A DNA stretch of 64,000 nucleotides from NCBI GenBank assembly GCA_013215825.1, contig JABSQN010000001.1, forward strand, positions 186,001 to 250,000, in the 5' to 3' direction. The DNA comes from Piscirickettsiaceae bacterium. GTDB lineage: Bacteria; Pseudomonadota; Gammaproteobacteria; Nitrosococcales; Methylophagaceae. The number at the start of each line of letters is the position of its first letter. Positions within the stretch are counted from its first letter, which is position 1. Below, in pieces: positions 25,334 through 34,222 of the stretch. The notes beneath the pieces were generated by a model. It saw only the letters and a list, made by a program, of their open reading frames with translations, was not told the origin of the DNA and made no database searches. Position numbers and translations under genes: made by a program.

Positions 25334-27256
25334 TTAAATAGCCGTATATGCTTGCCGGGGATCGTTAGGGTTTTTAGGAAATGCTCGGGTTAACTGTTTT
25401 TTTCGACATAAATCGTTCAGTGTTCGACGAAGGTAATCTTCATTTCGATCAACAATTTCAGATAATAGTTTGAGCGTTAAATACCTGTTTTGGCATAAAG
25501 AAATAAGAATTTCATGCATATTTTCTACAGAAATTTGCTTTTTAGTCCTTGGCTGTAGAGCAATCTCTTCTAGTTGCTGTTTGAGCTGAAGATCAAGCTC
25601 CTTTAACGTGGAAAATATCGGGTATTTAAGTTCCTCAATAACCAAACCTCCAGAGCTAACCTCCAGACCTCCAGAGCTAACCTCCAGACCTCCAGAGCTA
25701 ACCTCCAGACCTCCAGAATCACCAAATACATCATCTGATGAAAGTAATATTTTATAAGCAAGATGATATGTCATACCTTGACCATAGCCATTTGATTTAA
25801 GGAGGCCGTCATTGGTAAGTTTATGTAATATAACTGATAAATCATGTGAGTGCTCAGAAATTATGCCATTAATTCGTGCATGAGAAATGCTGGTTTCTGA
25901 TGAGGCAGTAGCAAGAATTAAGAGTTCTTCAGGAGTAAGTGAATTATATTTTTCACCTAAATGAATTTGTAACTCATCTTTGATTTCTTGGGGTATCAAA
26001 TCAACCATTCGTAATTCGAACAAAGTTTGCTCATAAGGAATAGTTTTTTCGTGTAAATAAGGAGCTTTCCAACTGGTTGAATGCCACCATTCAAAAATAT
26101 TAGGAATACCAGAACCTGCACGCTCTCCTAAGCCAATAAAATGGAACATTTGGTGCAGTTTTCGATTCCGACAGTCACTTTCATAACCACTGATAGCTTG
26201 CTCAATAGGAATTCTCATTAAACCAGGATTTCTAAAGCCAAACATATCAGGTCGTTTTACAACAAAGATTGAAGCTCTACCGGTGAAATCTGCATGAACT
26301 AAAGTGTTCACCAGCGCTTCTCTTAATGCATCATGGACAAAGGTATTTTCTTGTCGAAGATCACCTTCTAGTTTGAATGGGATTTTAATATCTAAATCGG
26401 TAGTTAATTTTCGGATAACTTTATAGTAGAAATCAAATAGGTTTCCTGACCAACTACCATCCAATGTTAAACGATCAGACCAGCGTTGTTCAGCCTTTGC
26501 GTGCTCCCTCTCTTGGTAATCAAGCATGAAATTAGGAAAAACATCTTGAATTGAAATCATTTTTCCAAACATTAACAGGCCTGCGGTTGTTAATGCTTCA
26601 ATATTTAATTGGCGATCACGCTTCCATGCGCCAATACTAGTTAGAAATGCAATATCATCATATTGATTACGTGCATTATCTGGGTGCAAATTAGCATAAA
26701 TTTGTCGATATGCTTTTAAGCTATCCAAGTCAAGATCACCTAAATTAAAATTGGCTAATAACTGGTCATCTCTTGAATTATCAACTTGTTCTGCCAACAT
26801 TCGTTTAACAGTTTCCGCATCACATAGAATATCAGAACTATTCTGTCGCTGATAACTTCCTGTCATAGGATTATTTCGGCGATAAACTGGCTTTAGAGTA
26901 CGAGAAGCACGAGGGACATGGACATGAATAATTTGAGCGTTATCCACCGTAATAATTCGTACAGAATCATCATTTAAAAGATTACAACTAATCAATTCTT
27001 CATTATTAACCCCCGTCCAAAGCTCACTTAATACTTTTTCAGTATTGTTAATACCGATCGCTTCAAATTGGTGGTTTTTTAGCTCTTTAATACCAAGGTA
27101 AATATCGCCACCAAAAGTATTAGCAAAAGCACTGTAACTTTCCCAAAAATCCTTGGGTAAAGTACCATTACCATCCTGACCTATGGCAAGTTTACATTCA
27201 ATATCAATACCTTCCGTTAAAATAGCAAGATCTAAGTGAGTCATATCCATAGTCAT
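25334..27256 (-). CDS. AlbA_2 / GHKL-type ATP-binding regulatory protein of a restriction locus
   Basis: 640 residues. Residues about 10-150 form an AlbA_2 (Schlafen-like) domain: EGIDIECKLAIG and YSAFANTFGGDIYLGI. A GHKL-like ATPase module follows near 300-385, with REALVNTLVHADFTG (N-box-like) and GERAGSGIPNIFEWW. Residues 390-640 look like winged-helix repeats, with a linker near 515-540 made of three SGGLEVS heptads plus SGGL. Such RecG-like/AlbA_2 proteins are annotated as putative transcriptional regulators and are often beside restriction genes. The ATG directly follows the stop of the methyltransferase gene (TAA-ATG), so the two are one operon. Role here is inferred. Confidence 0.8.
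   Translation of the reverse strand: MTMDMTHLDLAILTEGIDIECKLAIGQDGNGTLPKDFWESYSAFANTFGGDIYLGIKELKNHQFEAIGINNTEKVLSELWTGVNNEELISCNLLNDDSVRIITVDNAQIIHVHVPRASRTLKPVYRRNNPMTGSYQRQNSSDILCDAETVKRMLAEQVDNSRDDQLLANFNLGDLDLDSLKAYRQIYANLHPDNARNQYDDIAFLTSIGAWKRDRQLNIEALTTAGLLMFGKMISIQDVFPNFMLDYQEREHAKAEQRWSDRLTLDGSWSGNLFDFYYKVIRKLTTDLDIKIPFKLEGDLRQENTFVHDALREALVNTLVHADFTGRASIFVVKRPDMFGFRNPGLMRIPIEQAISGYESDCRNRKLHQMFHFIGLGERAGSGIPNIFEWWHSTSWKAPYLHEKTIPYEQTLFELRMVDLIPQEIKDELQIHLGEKYNSLTPEELLILATASSETSISHARINGIISEHSHDLSVILHKLTNDGLLKSNGYGQGMTYHLAYKILLSSDDVFGDSGGLEVSSGGLEVSSGGLEVSSGGLVIEELKYPIFSTLKELDLQLKQQLEEIALQPRTKKQISVENMHEILISLCQNRYLTLKLLSEIVDRNEDYLRRTLNDLCRKKQLTRAFPKNPNDPRQAYTAI
25651..25719 (-). repeat. 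In-frame 21-bp tandem repeat (about 3.3 copies)
   Basis: Unit CCTCCAGAGCTAACCTCCAG plus one base, encoding SGGLEVS on the minus strand, repeated three times with a partial fourth unit. The copies look identical, which suggests recent slippage. Copy-number change would alter linker length without shifting the frame. Confidence 0.85.
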
Positions 27257-30200
27257 TTATTTTACCTTTCCAATCACACCATCAATCTCATTCATCAAGC
27301 GGTCAGTTTCGACTAGGGCGGTGATGATGTTGAGATAGTGGCGAATATCTTCAATATTAAGTGTTCTGCCATGGCGATCTTTTAGCCATTTTTGAGCGGG
27401 TTGATAACCGCCGATATAAAACTGCCATGCTAATAAGGGGACATTGTCAAAATGCTGATCATCATTGATCCAGACTTTGCCAGTGTTTTCATCAATGGCC
27501 TCATAGCCGATGCTATTTTTGGTGAGTTTTCGGCTGATGACATTATCACCTTCTTTGGGATAGCTGGCGATAGGTTTTGATAAACAATCACTTTCTAGCA
27601 AATGCAGTTGACGTAATTCACCGCCTAATTTAACTAATTGCCAGAAGGTGTTGATAGTGGGATATGGCACTCGCGGGAAGTCTATTTTTAAGAATTCTTT
27701 ATAGGTTCCGCGGTAATTGGGGCTGTGTAAAATGGCATAGATATAATCTAGTAAATCAATTGGGGAAAAGGAGGTTGCATCATCTTGTTTTTCAGCTGTG
27801 AAGCCTAAGCCTAAGCCTTTGCTTATTTGTTCCAGCAAGTCAGGATCAAGATTGGGAACACGTTGCACGGTTTCACTTGATGCTTGTTGTTGATCTGATT
27901 CTGGGTAGAGATATAGTGGAGCAAAATTATTACTTTCTTTCAAACTTAATGAATGTAATGTAACTAAATCAGAAGTAACAAAAACATCAGTAAAAGCTCT
28001 TTGTTCTTCAATTTGTCTGTTGAAAGTTAAACCAATGTTTTTATCCCTTAGAAGATGTTGCATCACTTTTTCACGGCCAAAATCAATTAAATTTGAATCA
28101 AAATAGATATGACGGATATCAAAAGGGCGATATTGAATGGATTTAGTCCGTTTTATTTGTAATGTTCCATTTTGTCTGGCAACACTAATTTTCCAGTCTC
28201 GATTATCTTTTAGGTTTAAATTGTTAACAATATCAAGGTCTGATAATTCTTGATTATAGAACGTTTTAATTCGATCTAATAAGGTGTTTTTTTCAATATC
28301 GATAACAAAATCATCTCGATGCGTTTTAATGCCACTAGAATTAAGTGAAAATAAAGTATTGAGCGAAAAACCTTCAGTATATCTTTCCTGCACTTGATAA
28401 TTTTTAGGAACAAATAAATACTCTGGAGCACGGTAATCTAATTTTTTCCAAGCAAGTGAGTGAATGGTATTGTCTTGTAATGTTTGGTATTTAAATTTTC
28501 TTCTGCCGAACAGATCAATATGATGAACTTTTGCTAGATTTTTTGTTAATTTATTACCTGTTTTGACAAAGAAGTTAATCGACACGCCTTGCCTAATATC
28601 AAACACATTTTCATCTTTTGAACCGTCGGGATGTGTTTCTTTCTTGTTTCCGTTGCCATGCAAATCAATAATGTAAATATTATCAAATGTCTCTAATAAA
28701 TTTTTACGCATTTGTCGGTGGATAATGCCATCAATAAAGCTATTATTTGAAATATAAGCCAAAATACCTTCGCCATTTTTTTCAATATAATGCTGACCGT
28801 AGCGAATAAACTTTATATAGTCATCCGATAAAGGCTGAATATTACGTTCATTAAGGTCTTTTTTATAATCTTTCAGTAGATTAGCAATCCAATCACCTTT
28901 ATTGCTACTGCTCACCGCATAAGGTGGATTTCCCATCACGACCATCACAGGCGTATCGCGTTTGATATGGTTGGCATCTTCGGCTTCTTTGGCTAACCAA
29001 CTGGCAAATAAGGTGCCGGTGTCGGGGTGAGAGTCTTCTAATGAGTTAGTGAGATAGATATTTAAACGTGGGTTTTTATTGGGTTTGTAACCTGTTTCTT
29101 GCAGTAATAGTTCTAGTTTAAGATGTGCCATGGCGTAGGATGCCATTAATATTTCAAAGCCATTGATGCGTGGGATTAAGTCTTGTTCGACATATTGGCT
29201 CCATGCGCCTGCCATTGCACTAAATTGGGTGCTGTGAATATGTTTGATTGTTTCGGCTAAAAAAGTACCGGTACCTGTTGCTGGGTCGAGTATTTGAACT
29301 TTGTGGACTTCTTTTTTTAGTTTTGCCATTTTAGTGGCTTTGTTTTTACCTCGTCCAACTAGTACTGGGCTATCAATTTCAATGGTTGTTTTACTGGTGT
29401 CGGCTAGGCCGGTTTTTAAATTAAAGTCAGTTTTTAAAATATCATCGACCGCACGCACAATGAAGTTGACGACGGGTTGCGGCGTGTACCAAACACCACG
29501 GCTTTTTCGTAGTTTGGGATCATATTCTGCTAGAAAAGTTTCATAAAAATGAATGATGGGATCTTGTTGGCTGGTGGCTTTGCCAAAATTTTGCAAGATT
29601 GAACGTACATCGGTGGCACGGAAAATATCAGCTAGAGAATCAATGATCCAGCTAATACGATGGTCAAGATCGTAGCCTGCAATATATTGAAATAGTTTAC
29701 GCAAGAAGGGGTTGCTTTTGGGAATGAGCTCTGCCGCTTCTTGGCGCGAGAATGTGGAAAGTGTTTTGTCATGTAATCTGGCGGCAAACATACCATAAGC
29801 AATGGTTTGGGCATAAACATCAGCAAATTGTTTACTGGTGATGTCGTGAATTAAGATGGCTTTGAAGGCATCCATTTGGGCTTTTAGTGTGCTGTCGTCA
29901 GAATTTTCATCATCATGGTCGAGTGATTTTTCGATGATATTGGCTAATAACTTGGCTTTGCCTGCCATCATTTTTGATAGTTTGGTTGGGGATTTGATGC
30001 TTTGACCAATATGGGCGGCAAAATCGCTGATGAGATCGGTGAAGTGTTTGAAGTTTTCAGGTTTGGCTATTAATTCACCATCAACAATATCAGCAAGCAT
30101 GATGCTGGTGGTCAGCTCTCCCTCAAGATAAAAATGAAATATTAAATAATCAGTGATAATAAGATTATCAAGTGACTTTTTGTAGCGATCAAACTGCTCT

Positions 30201-30448
30201 TTGTATTCTTTACTTTCGAGAGGTTTGCCAATATCTTTGGCTTCAATATAACCCAGTGGAATATCATTTTTAGTCAGAATGTAGTCGGGTGCACCACATT
30301 GAATTCGTGATGGCTCATTGGTGACAAGAACATCATTTAGTAATGATTCAAGTAGCGATTGTAAATCACCACGATAGCTGTGTTCAGTTGATATGCCCGT
30401 TTGAAAGCGGGTGTTTATTTTATCAAGGTAGTCTGAAACTGTTGTCAT
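27257..30448 (-). CDS. Type ISP-like restriction-modification protein (nuclease + N6-adenine methyltransferase, no helicase)
   Basis: 1063 residues from ATG at 30448 (GGA upstream; another ATG six codons earlier has no site). N-terminal PD-(D/E)xK-type nuclease: GAPDYIL with D55, and GYIEAKD with E69 and K71. The N6-adenine methyltransferase has motif I DPATGTGTF near 387 and motif IV NPPY near 505. The remainder (about 600-1063) should recognise DNA and resembles type ISP C-terminal regions. Classic type ISP enzymes such as LlaGI are about 1600 residues with a RecA helicase between nuclease and methyltransferase. No Walker A or DEAD box was seen here. A single-chain cut-and-methylate enzyme is the likely role; helicase-independent mode is inferred. 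Confidence 0.85.
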   Translation of the reverse strand: MTTVSDYLDKINTRFQTGISTEHSYRGDLQSLLESLLNDVLVTNEPSRIQCGAPDYILTKNDIPLGYIEAKDIGKPLESKEYKEQFDRYKKSLDNLIITDYLIFHFYLEGELTTSIMLADIVDGELIAKPENFKHFTDLISDFAAHIGQSIKSPTKLSKMMAGKAKLLANIIEKSLDHDDENSDDSTLKAQMDAFKAILIHDITSKQFADVYAQTIAYGMFAARLHDKTLSTFSRQEAAELIPKSNPFLRKLFQYIAGYDLDHRISWIIDSLADIFRATDVRSILQNFGKATSQQDPIIHFYETFLAEYDPKLRKSRGVWYTPQPVVNFIVRAVDDILKTDFNLKTGLADTSKTTIEIDSPVLVGRGKNKATKMAKLKKEVHKVQILDPATGTGTFLAETIKHIHSTQFSAMAGAWSQYVEQDLIPRINGFEILMASYAMAHLKLELLLQETGYKPNKNPRLNIYLTNSLEDSHPDTGTLFASWLAKEAEDANHIKRDTPVMVVMGNPPYAVSSSNKGDWIANLLKDYKKDLNERNIQPLSDDYIKFIRYGQHYIEKNGEGILAYISNNSFIDGIIHRQMRKNLLETFDNIYIIDLHGNGNKKETHPDGSKDENVFDIRQGVSINFFVKTGNKLTKNLAKVHHIDLFGRRKFKYQTLQDNTIHSLAWKKLDYRAPEYLFVPKNYQVQERYTEGFSLNTLFSLNSSGIKTHRDDFVIDIEKNTLLDRIKTFYNQELSDLDIVNNLNLKDNRDWKISVARQNGTLQIKRTKSIQYRPFDIRHIYFDSNLIDFGREKVMQHLLRDKNIGLTFNRQIEEQRAFTDVFVTSDLVTLHSLSLKESNNFAPLYLYPESDQQQASSETVQRVPNLDPDLLEQISKGLGLGFTAEKQDDATSFSPIDLLDYIYAILHSPNYRGTYKEFLKIDFPRVPYPTINTFWQLVKLGGELRQLHLLESDCLSKPIASYPKEGDNVISRKLTKNSIGYEAIDENTGKVWINDDQHFDNVPLLAWQFYIGGYQPAQKWLKDRHGRTLNIEDIRHYLNIITALVETDRLMNEIDGVIGKVK

Positions 30449-30515
30449 TGTCCGATCCGAGTCCATTACGTGATGTTAAGTCGTTATTGTTTAAGATGCA
30501 GTTTTTAGAAAAAAA

Positions 30516-30590
30516 TGTTCGCCCTGAGCTTTCCGAAGGGTATTGCATTTACGTATGGTTCGACAAGCTCACCATGAGCGGTGAAGAACA
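30516..30590. repeat. Degenerate REP-like repeat (CGCCCTGAGC...GACAAGCTCACC type)
   Basis: Contains CGCCCTGAGCTTTCCGAAGG and, further on, GGTTCGACAAGCTCACCATG, the two halves of a REP-like sequence that is common in many bacterial genomes. Here the hairpin arms have mismatches. It sits between the restriction gene start and the clpB promoter. Confidence 0.5.
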
Positions 30591-30649
30591 ATCTACATTT
30601 GAATACAAGTGTAAAGCAGAACCTCATATTAGTGTCACAATTAATCTTA

Positions 30650-30677
30650 CTTGATTTGTGAGTGAATAACCCCATAT
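30650..30677 (+). promoter_or_regulatory. Sigma-32 heat-shock promoter of clpB
   Basis: -35 CTTGATT (30650-30656), 13-bp spacer, -10 CCCCATAT (30670-30677). The sigma-32 consensus is CTTGAAA-N(13-17)-CCCCATNT, so only the end of the -35 differs. It lies 39 bp before the chosen clpB start. Confidence 0.85.
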
Positions 30678-30715
30678 CTTTAACATTATTAAAAAATAAA
30701 GTAGGGATGAAAATC

Positions 30716-33286
30716 ATGCAAATTGATAAATTAACCAGCAAATTTCAAGAGGCTTTAGGCGCGGCTCAAAGCATGGCTGTGGGGCGTGATCACCAGTTTA
30801 TTGAGCCCTCACATTTGATGTTGGCATTGATTGAACAGCAAGGTGGTACGGTGAGACCGTTACTCGCCCAAAGCGGTATTAATGTGGCGGCTTATCAAGC
30901 GAAGCTTAGTGCTCAACTTGATCGTTTGGCTTCAGTTGAAGGTGGTTCGGGTGATGTGCATATTTCACAAGATCTAAACCGTTTATTTAATCAAACCGAT
31001 AAACTTTCTCAGCAACGAAAAGATCAATATATTTCTAGTGAGTTATTCGTTTTGGCTGTGGTCGCTGATAAGCAGCAATCCGGTGAGTTGTTACGCAAAC
31101 AAGGTGGTAATAAATCGGTATTGAACGCGACGGTTGATAAAATACGTGGTGGTGAAAAAGTGACTGATCCTAATGCAGAAGAGCAGCGTCAGGCTTTAGA
31201 AAAATACACCATTGATCTGACAGAGCTAGCTGAAAAGGGCAAGTTAGATCCTGTGATTGGTCGTGATGATGAGATCCGTCGTACCATTCAAGTATTACAA
31301 CGTCGGACTAAAAATAACCCAGTATTGATTGGCGAGCCGGGAGTGGGTAAAACAGCGATTGCTGAAGGTCTTGCTCAGCGAATTATCAATGGTGAAGTGC
31401 CTGAGGGCATGAAAAATAAACGCCTATTATCCTTAGATATGGGTGCATTGATTGCAGGCGCTAAGTTTCGTGGTGAATTTGAAGAACGTTTGAAAGCAGT
31501 ATTGAAAGATCTGTCGAAACAAGAAGGGCAGATCATTCTATTCATTGATGAGCTTCATACGATGGTCGGTGCGGGCAAGGCTGAAGGCGCCATGGATGCC
31601 GGGAATATGTTGAAACCTGCCTTAGCGCGCGGTGAGTTGCATTGTATTGGTGCGACCACATTGGATGAATATCGCCAATATGTTGAGAAAGATGCTGCAT
31701 TAGAACGTCGATTCCAAAAAGTGCTGGTGGCCGAGCCCTCAGTGGAAGATACCATCGGTATTTTGCGTGGTTTGAGTGAGCGTTATGAAGTGCATCATGG
31801 GGTGGATATTACAGATCCTGCGATTGTGGCGGCAGCGACTTTATCACATCGTTATATTAGCGATCGAATGTTGCCCGATAAAGCGATTGATCTAATTGAT
31901 GAGGCGGCAAGTAAAATTCGGATGGAAATTGATTCTAAACCTGAATCGTTAGATCGGATGGAGCGTCGTTTAATCCAATTGAAGATTGAACGGGTTGCGT
32001 TGCAAAAAGAATCGGATGATGCCTCGAAAAAGCGTTTAGAGATCCTTGAAAACGAGATGGAAAGTTTGTCGCGTGAATATGCTGATTTGGATGAAATATG
32101 GAAGTCAGAAAAAGCATCGTTACACGGTAGCCAGCATATTAAAGAAGGTTTGGAACGAGCGCGAATGGAATTAGATGTGGCGAATCGTAATGGTGATTTA
32201 GCCAAAATGTCTGAACTGCAATATGGCACGATTCCAGAGTTGGAAAAGCAATTAACTGCGGCGGCACAAGCAGAAAAACAAGACTTCACTTTATTGAGAA
32301 GTGAGGTGGGTGAAGAGGAAATCGCCGAGGTTGTATCAAAATGGACGGGGATTCCGGTGTCAAAAATGCTGGAAGGTGAGCGTGATAAATTATTGAAAAT
32401 GGATGATGCTTTACATGAGCGCGTGATCGGCCAAGATGAAGCGGTTACTGCCGTTGCTAATGCCATTCGACGTTCTCGTGCAGGCTTATCCGATCCAAAT
32501 CGTCCTAATGGTTCGTTCTTGTTTTTAGGGCCAACAGGAGTGGGTAAAACAGAGTTGTGTAAAGCCTTGGCAACCTTCTTGTTTGATACCGAAGATGCCA
32601 TGGTGCGTATTGATATGTCTGAATTTATGGAAAAACATTCCGTGGCTCGGTTGGTCGGTGCGCCTCCAGGTTATGTCGGCTATGAAGAAGGTGGCTATTT
32701 AACCGAAGCAGTTCGTCGTAAACCGTATTCAGTTATTTTGCTGGATGAAGTAGAAAAAGCGCATCCTGATGTGTTTAATATCTTATTACAAGTGTTAGAT
32801 GACGGTCGATTGACTGATGGACAAGGTCGTACGGTTGATTTTAGAAATACAGTAATTGTGATGACCTCTAATCTAGGCTCAAATGTGATCCAAGACTTGG
32901 CGGGCGAGGATAATTATGAGGAAATGAAGTCAGCTGTGATGGCGATTGTAGGACAACATTTTCGACCTGAATTTATCAACCGGGTTGATGATGTAGTGGT
33001 GTTCCATCCATTAAAACGTGAGCAAATTCATGCTATTGCTAAAATTCAGTTGGCACATTTACATGCCCGATTAGCAGAGCGTGATATGAGTTTAGAAGTC
33101 AGCGATGCCGCATTAGACTTGATTGCAGAAGCAGGGTTTGATCCGGTATACGGTGCCAGACCGTTAAAACGCGTGATTCAGCAACAATTGGAAAACAGCT
33201 TGGCACAAGATTTATTGTCAGGTCGCTTTAAAGCGGGCGATGTTATTAAGGTTGATGTTGATGACGAGCGTTTGAGTTTTACTTAA
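30716..33286 (+). CDS. clpB: ATP-dependent disaggregase ClpB
   Basis: 856 residues from ATG at 30716 ([15 protein letters not shown]. coli ClpB is 857). Starts 15-45 bp upstream are open but overlap the ribosome-binding AGGG or the promoter leader. N-domain about 1-145; AAA-1 Walker A GEPGVGKT near 205 and Walker B ILFIDELH near 275. A coiled middle domain lies about 405-525. AAA-2 Walker A GPTGVGKT and Walker [10 protein letters not shown] follow, then [23 protein letters not shown]. ClpB works with DnaK to rescue aggregated proteins after heat stress. The sigma-32 promoter and the absence of secretion genes exclude ClpV. A terminator follows. Confidence 0.97.
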   Translation: MQIDKLTSKFQEALGAAQSMAVGRDHQFIEPSHLMLALIEQQGGTVRPLLAQSGINVAAYQAKLSAQLDRLASVEGGSGDVHISQDLNRLFNQTDKLSQQRKDQYISSELFVLAVVADKQQSGELLRKQGGNKSVLNATVDKIRGGEKVTDPNAEEQRQALEKYTIDLTELAEKGKLDPVIGRDDEIRRTIQVLQRRTKNNPVLIGEPGVGKTAIAEGLAQRIINGEVPEGMKNKRLLSLDMGALIAGAKFRGEFEERLKAVLKDLSKQEGQIILFIDELHTMVGAGKAEGAMDAGNMLKPALARGELHCIGATTLDEYRQYVEKDAALERRFQKVLVAEPSVEDTIGILRGLSERYEVHHGVDITDPAIVAAATLSHRYISDRMLPDKAIDLIDEAASKIRMEIDSKPESLDRMERRLIQLKIERVALQKESDDASKKRLEILENEMESLSREYADLDEIWKSEKASLHGSQHIKEGLERARMELDVANRNGDLAKMSELQYGTIPELEKQLTAAAQAEKQDFTLLRSEVGEEEIAEVVSKWTGIPVSKMLEGERDKLLKMDDALHERVIGQDEAVTAVANAIRRSRAGLSDPNRPNGSFLFLGPTGVGKTELCKALATFLFDTEDAMVRIDMSEFMEKHSVARLVGAPPGYVGYEEGGYLTEAVRRKPYSVILLDEVEKAHPDVFNILLQVLDDGRLTDGQGRTVDFRNTVIVMTSNLGSNVIQDLAGEDNYEEMKSAVMAIVGQHFRPEFINRVDDVVVFHPLKREQIHAIAKIQLAHLHARLAERDMSLEVSDAALDLIAEAGFDPVYGARPLKRVIQQQLENSLAQDLLSGRFKAGDVIKVDVDDERLSFT

Positions 33287-33294
33287 AATAATCC

Positions 33295-33328
33295 AAGTCC
33301 TATTGCGAACCTTATCGTGATAGGACTT
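33295..33328 (+). terminator. Terminator after clpB
   Basis: AAGTCCTAT (33295-33303) and ATAGGACTT (33320-33328) form a perfect 9-bp stem with a 16-nt loop, followed by TCTTTG. It is a plausible intrinsic terminator with a weak U-tract. Confidence 0.65.
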
Positions 33329-33373
33329 TCTTTGTTACAATCCCTGCCTTAATTAATACATAGAGAGAAAGGA

Positions 33374-34222
33374 ATGACCGATTTTGCCAAGTTTTCTGAT
33401 GCGTTTACCCCGGTAGAAGTTGCAGCTAAAGTTAATACTTTAGGCGTTAATAAGGCCAATATGCCCTTTTTGCAAATCATGGTTTTGTCATTAATGGCCG
33501 GTGCTTTCATCTCATTTGGCGCCATGTATTACACGGTGGTGATGACTAATCCTGCCGATGCCTATGGTGCATCAAAATTGCTTGGCGGTATGGCATTTTC
33601 TTTGGGCTTCATTCTTGTTGTTATTGCTGGCGGTGAATTGTTTACCGGTAACAATCTCATCGTTATGGCTTGGGCAAATGGGCGTGTGTCATTGGCAAAG
33701 TTACTTCGAAATTGGGGTTTGGTCTATATTGGTAATATGATTGGTGCATTAATGACGGTTTATTTAGTGTATTTATCGGGCTATCTTGATGGCGCACATC
33801 ATATGATTGGTGTAACCGCCTTAAAAGTAGGCATTGCCAAAGTAGATCACAGTATGACCGAGCTTTTTGTTCGCGGTTTGTTTTGTAATGCCTTGGTGTG
33901 TTTGGCTAGCTGGATGGTCTATGCATCGCGGACAGTGACCGACAAAGTAATGATCATTATTTTCCCGATTTCTGCCTTTGTTGCCATGGGCTTTGAGCAT
34001 TGTATTGCCAATATGTTTATGATTCCATTAGCACTTGTGGCAGCGGCAGATCCTGCCATTGTTGCGGCAAGTGGATTAAGTATAGAAGCGGTACAAGTGC
34101 TCAATATTGACAGCATGTTGAATAATATTATAGCTGTTACTGCTGGTAATATTGTCGGTGGTACGGTGATGGTGGCGATGGCTTACTATACGGTATATTT
34201 GTATGGGCAAGACAAGTCTTAA
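33374..34222 (+). CDS. Formate/nitrite transporter (FNT) family channel
   Basis: 282 residues with six membrane segments, pentameric FNT channel family (FocA/NirC/HSC). Seen: FTPVEVAAKVNTLGVNKANMPFLQIMVLSLMAGAFISFGA, GGELFTGNNLIVMAWANG (the TM3 region), FVRGLFCNALVCLASWM and MGFEHCIANMFMIP near residue 200. That last block carries the pore-gate helix with the conserved His (GFEH.IANM). It carries formate, nitrite or hydrosulfide across the inner membrane; which one cannot be read from sequence. Its stop overlaps the convergent GGDEF-EAL stop. Confidence 0.92.
   Translation: MTDFAKFSDAFTPVEVAAKVNTLGVNKANMPFLQIMVLSLMAGAFISFGAMYYTVVMTNPADAYGASKLLGGMAFSLGFILVVIAGGELFTGNNLIVMAWANGRVSLAKLLRNWGLVYIGNMIGALMTVYLVYLSGYLDGAHHMIGVTALKVGIAKVDHSMTELFVRGLFCNALVCLASWMVYASRTVTDKVMIIIFPISAFVAMGFEHCIANMFMIPLALVAAADPAIVAASGLSIEAVQVLNIDSMLNNIIAVTAGNIVGGTVMVAMAYYTVYLYGQDKS

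Noticed and set aside
31852-32601. 249-codon open frame antisense to clpB
   Set aside because: Lies opposite the strongly conserved ClpB middle and AAA-2 region; product is Ser/Arg-rich with no recognisable domain.
30716-33286. ClpV of a type VI secretion system
   Set aside because: Sigma-32 promoter, ClpB length and N-terminus, and no T6SS genes nearby.
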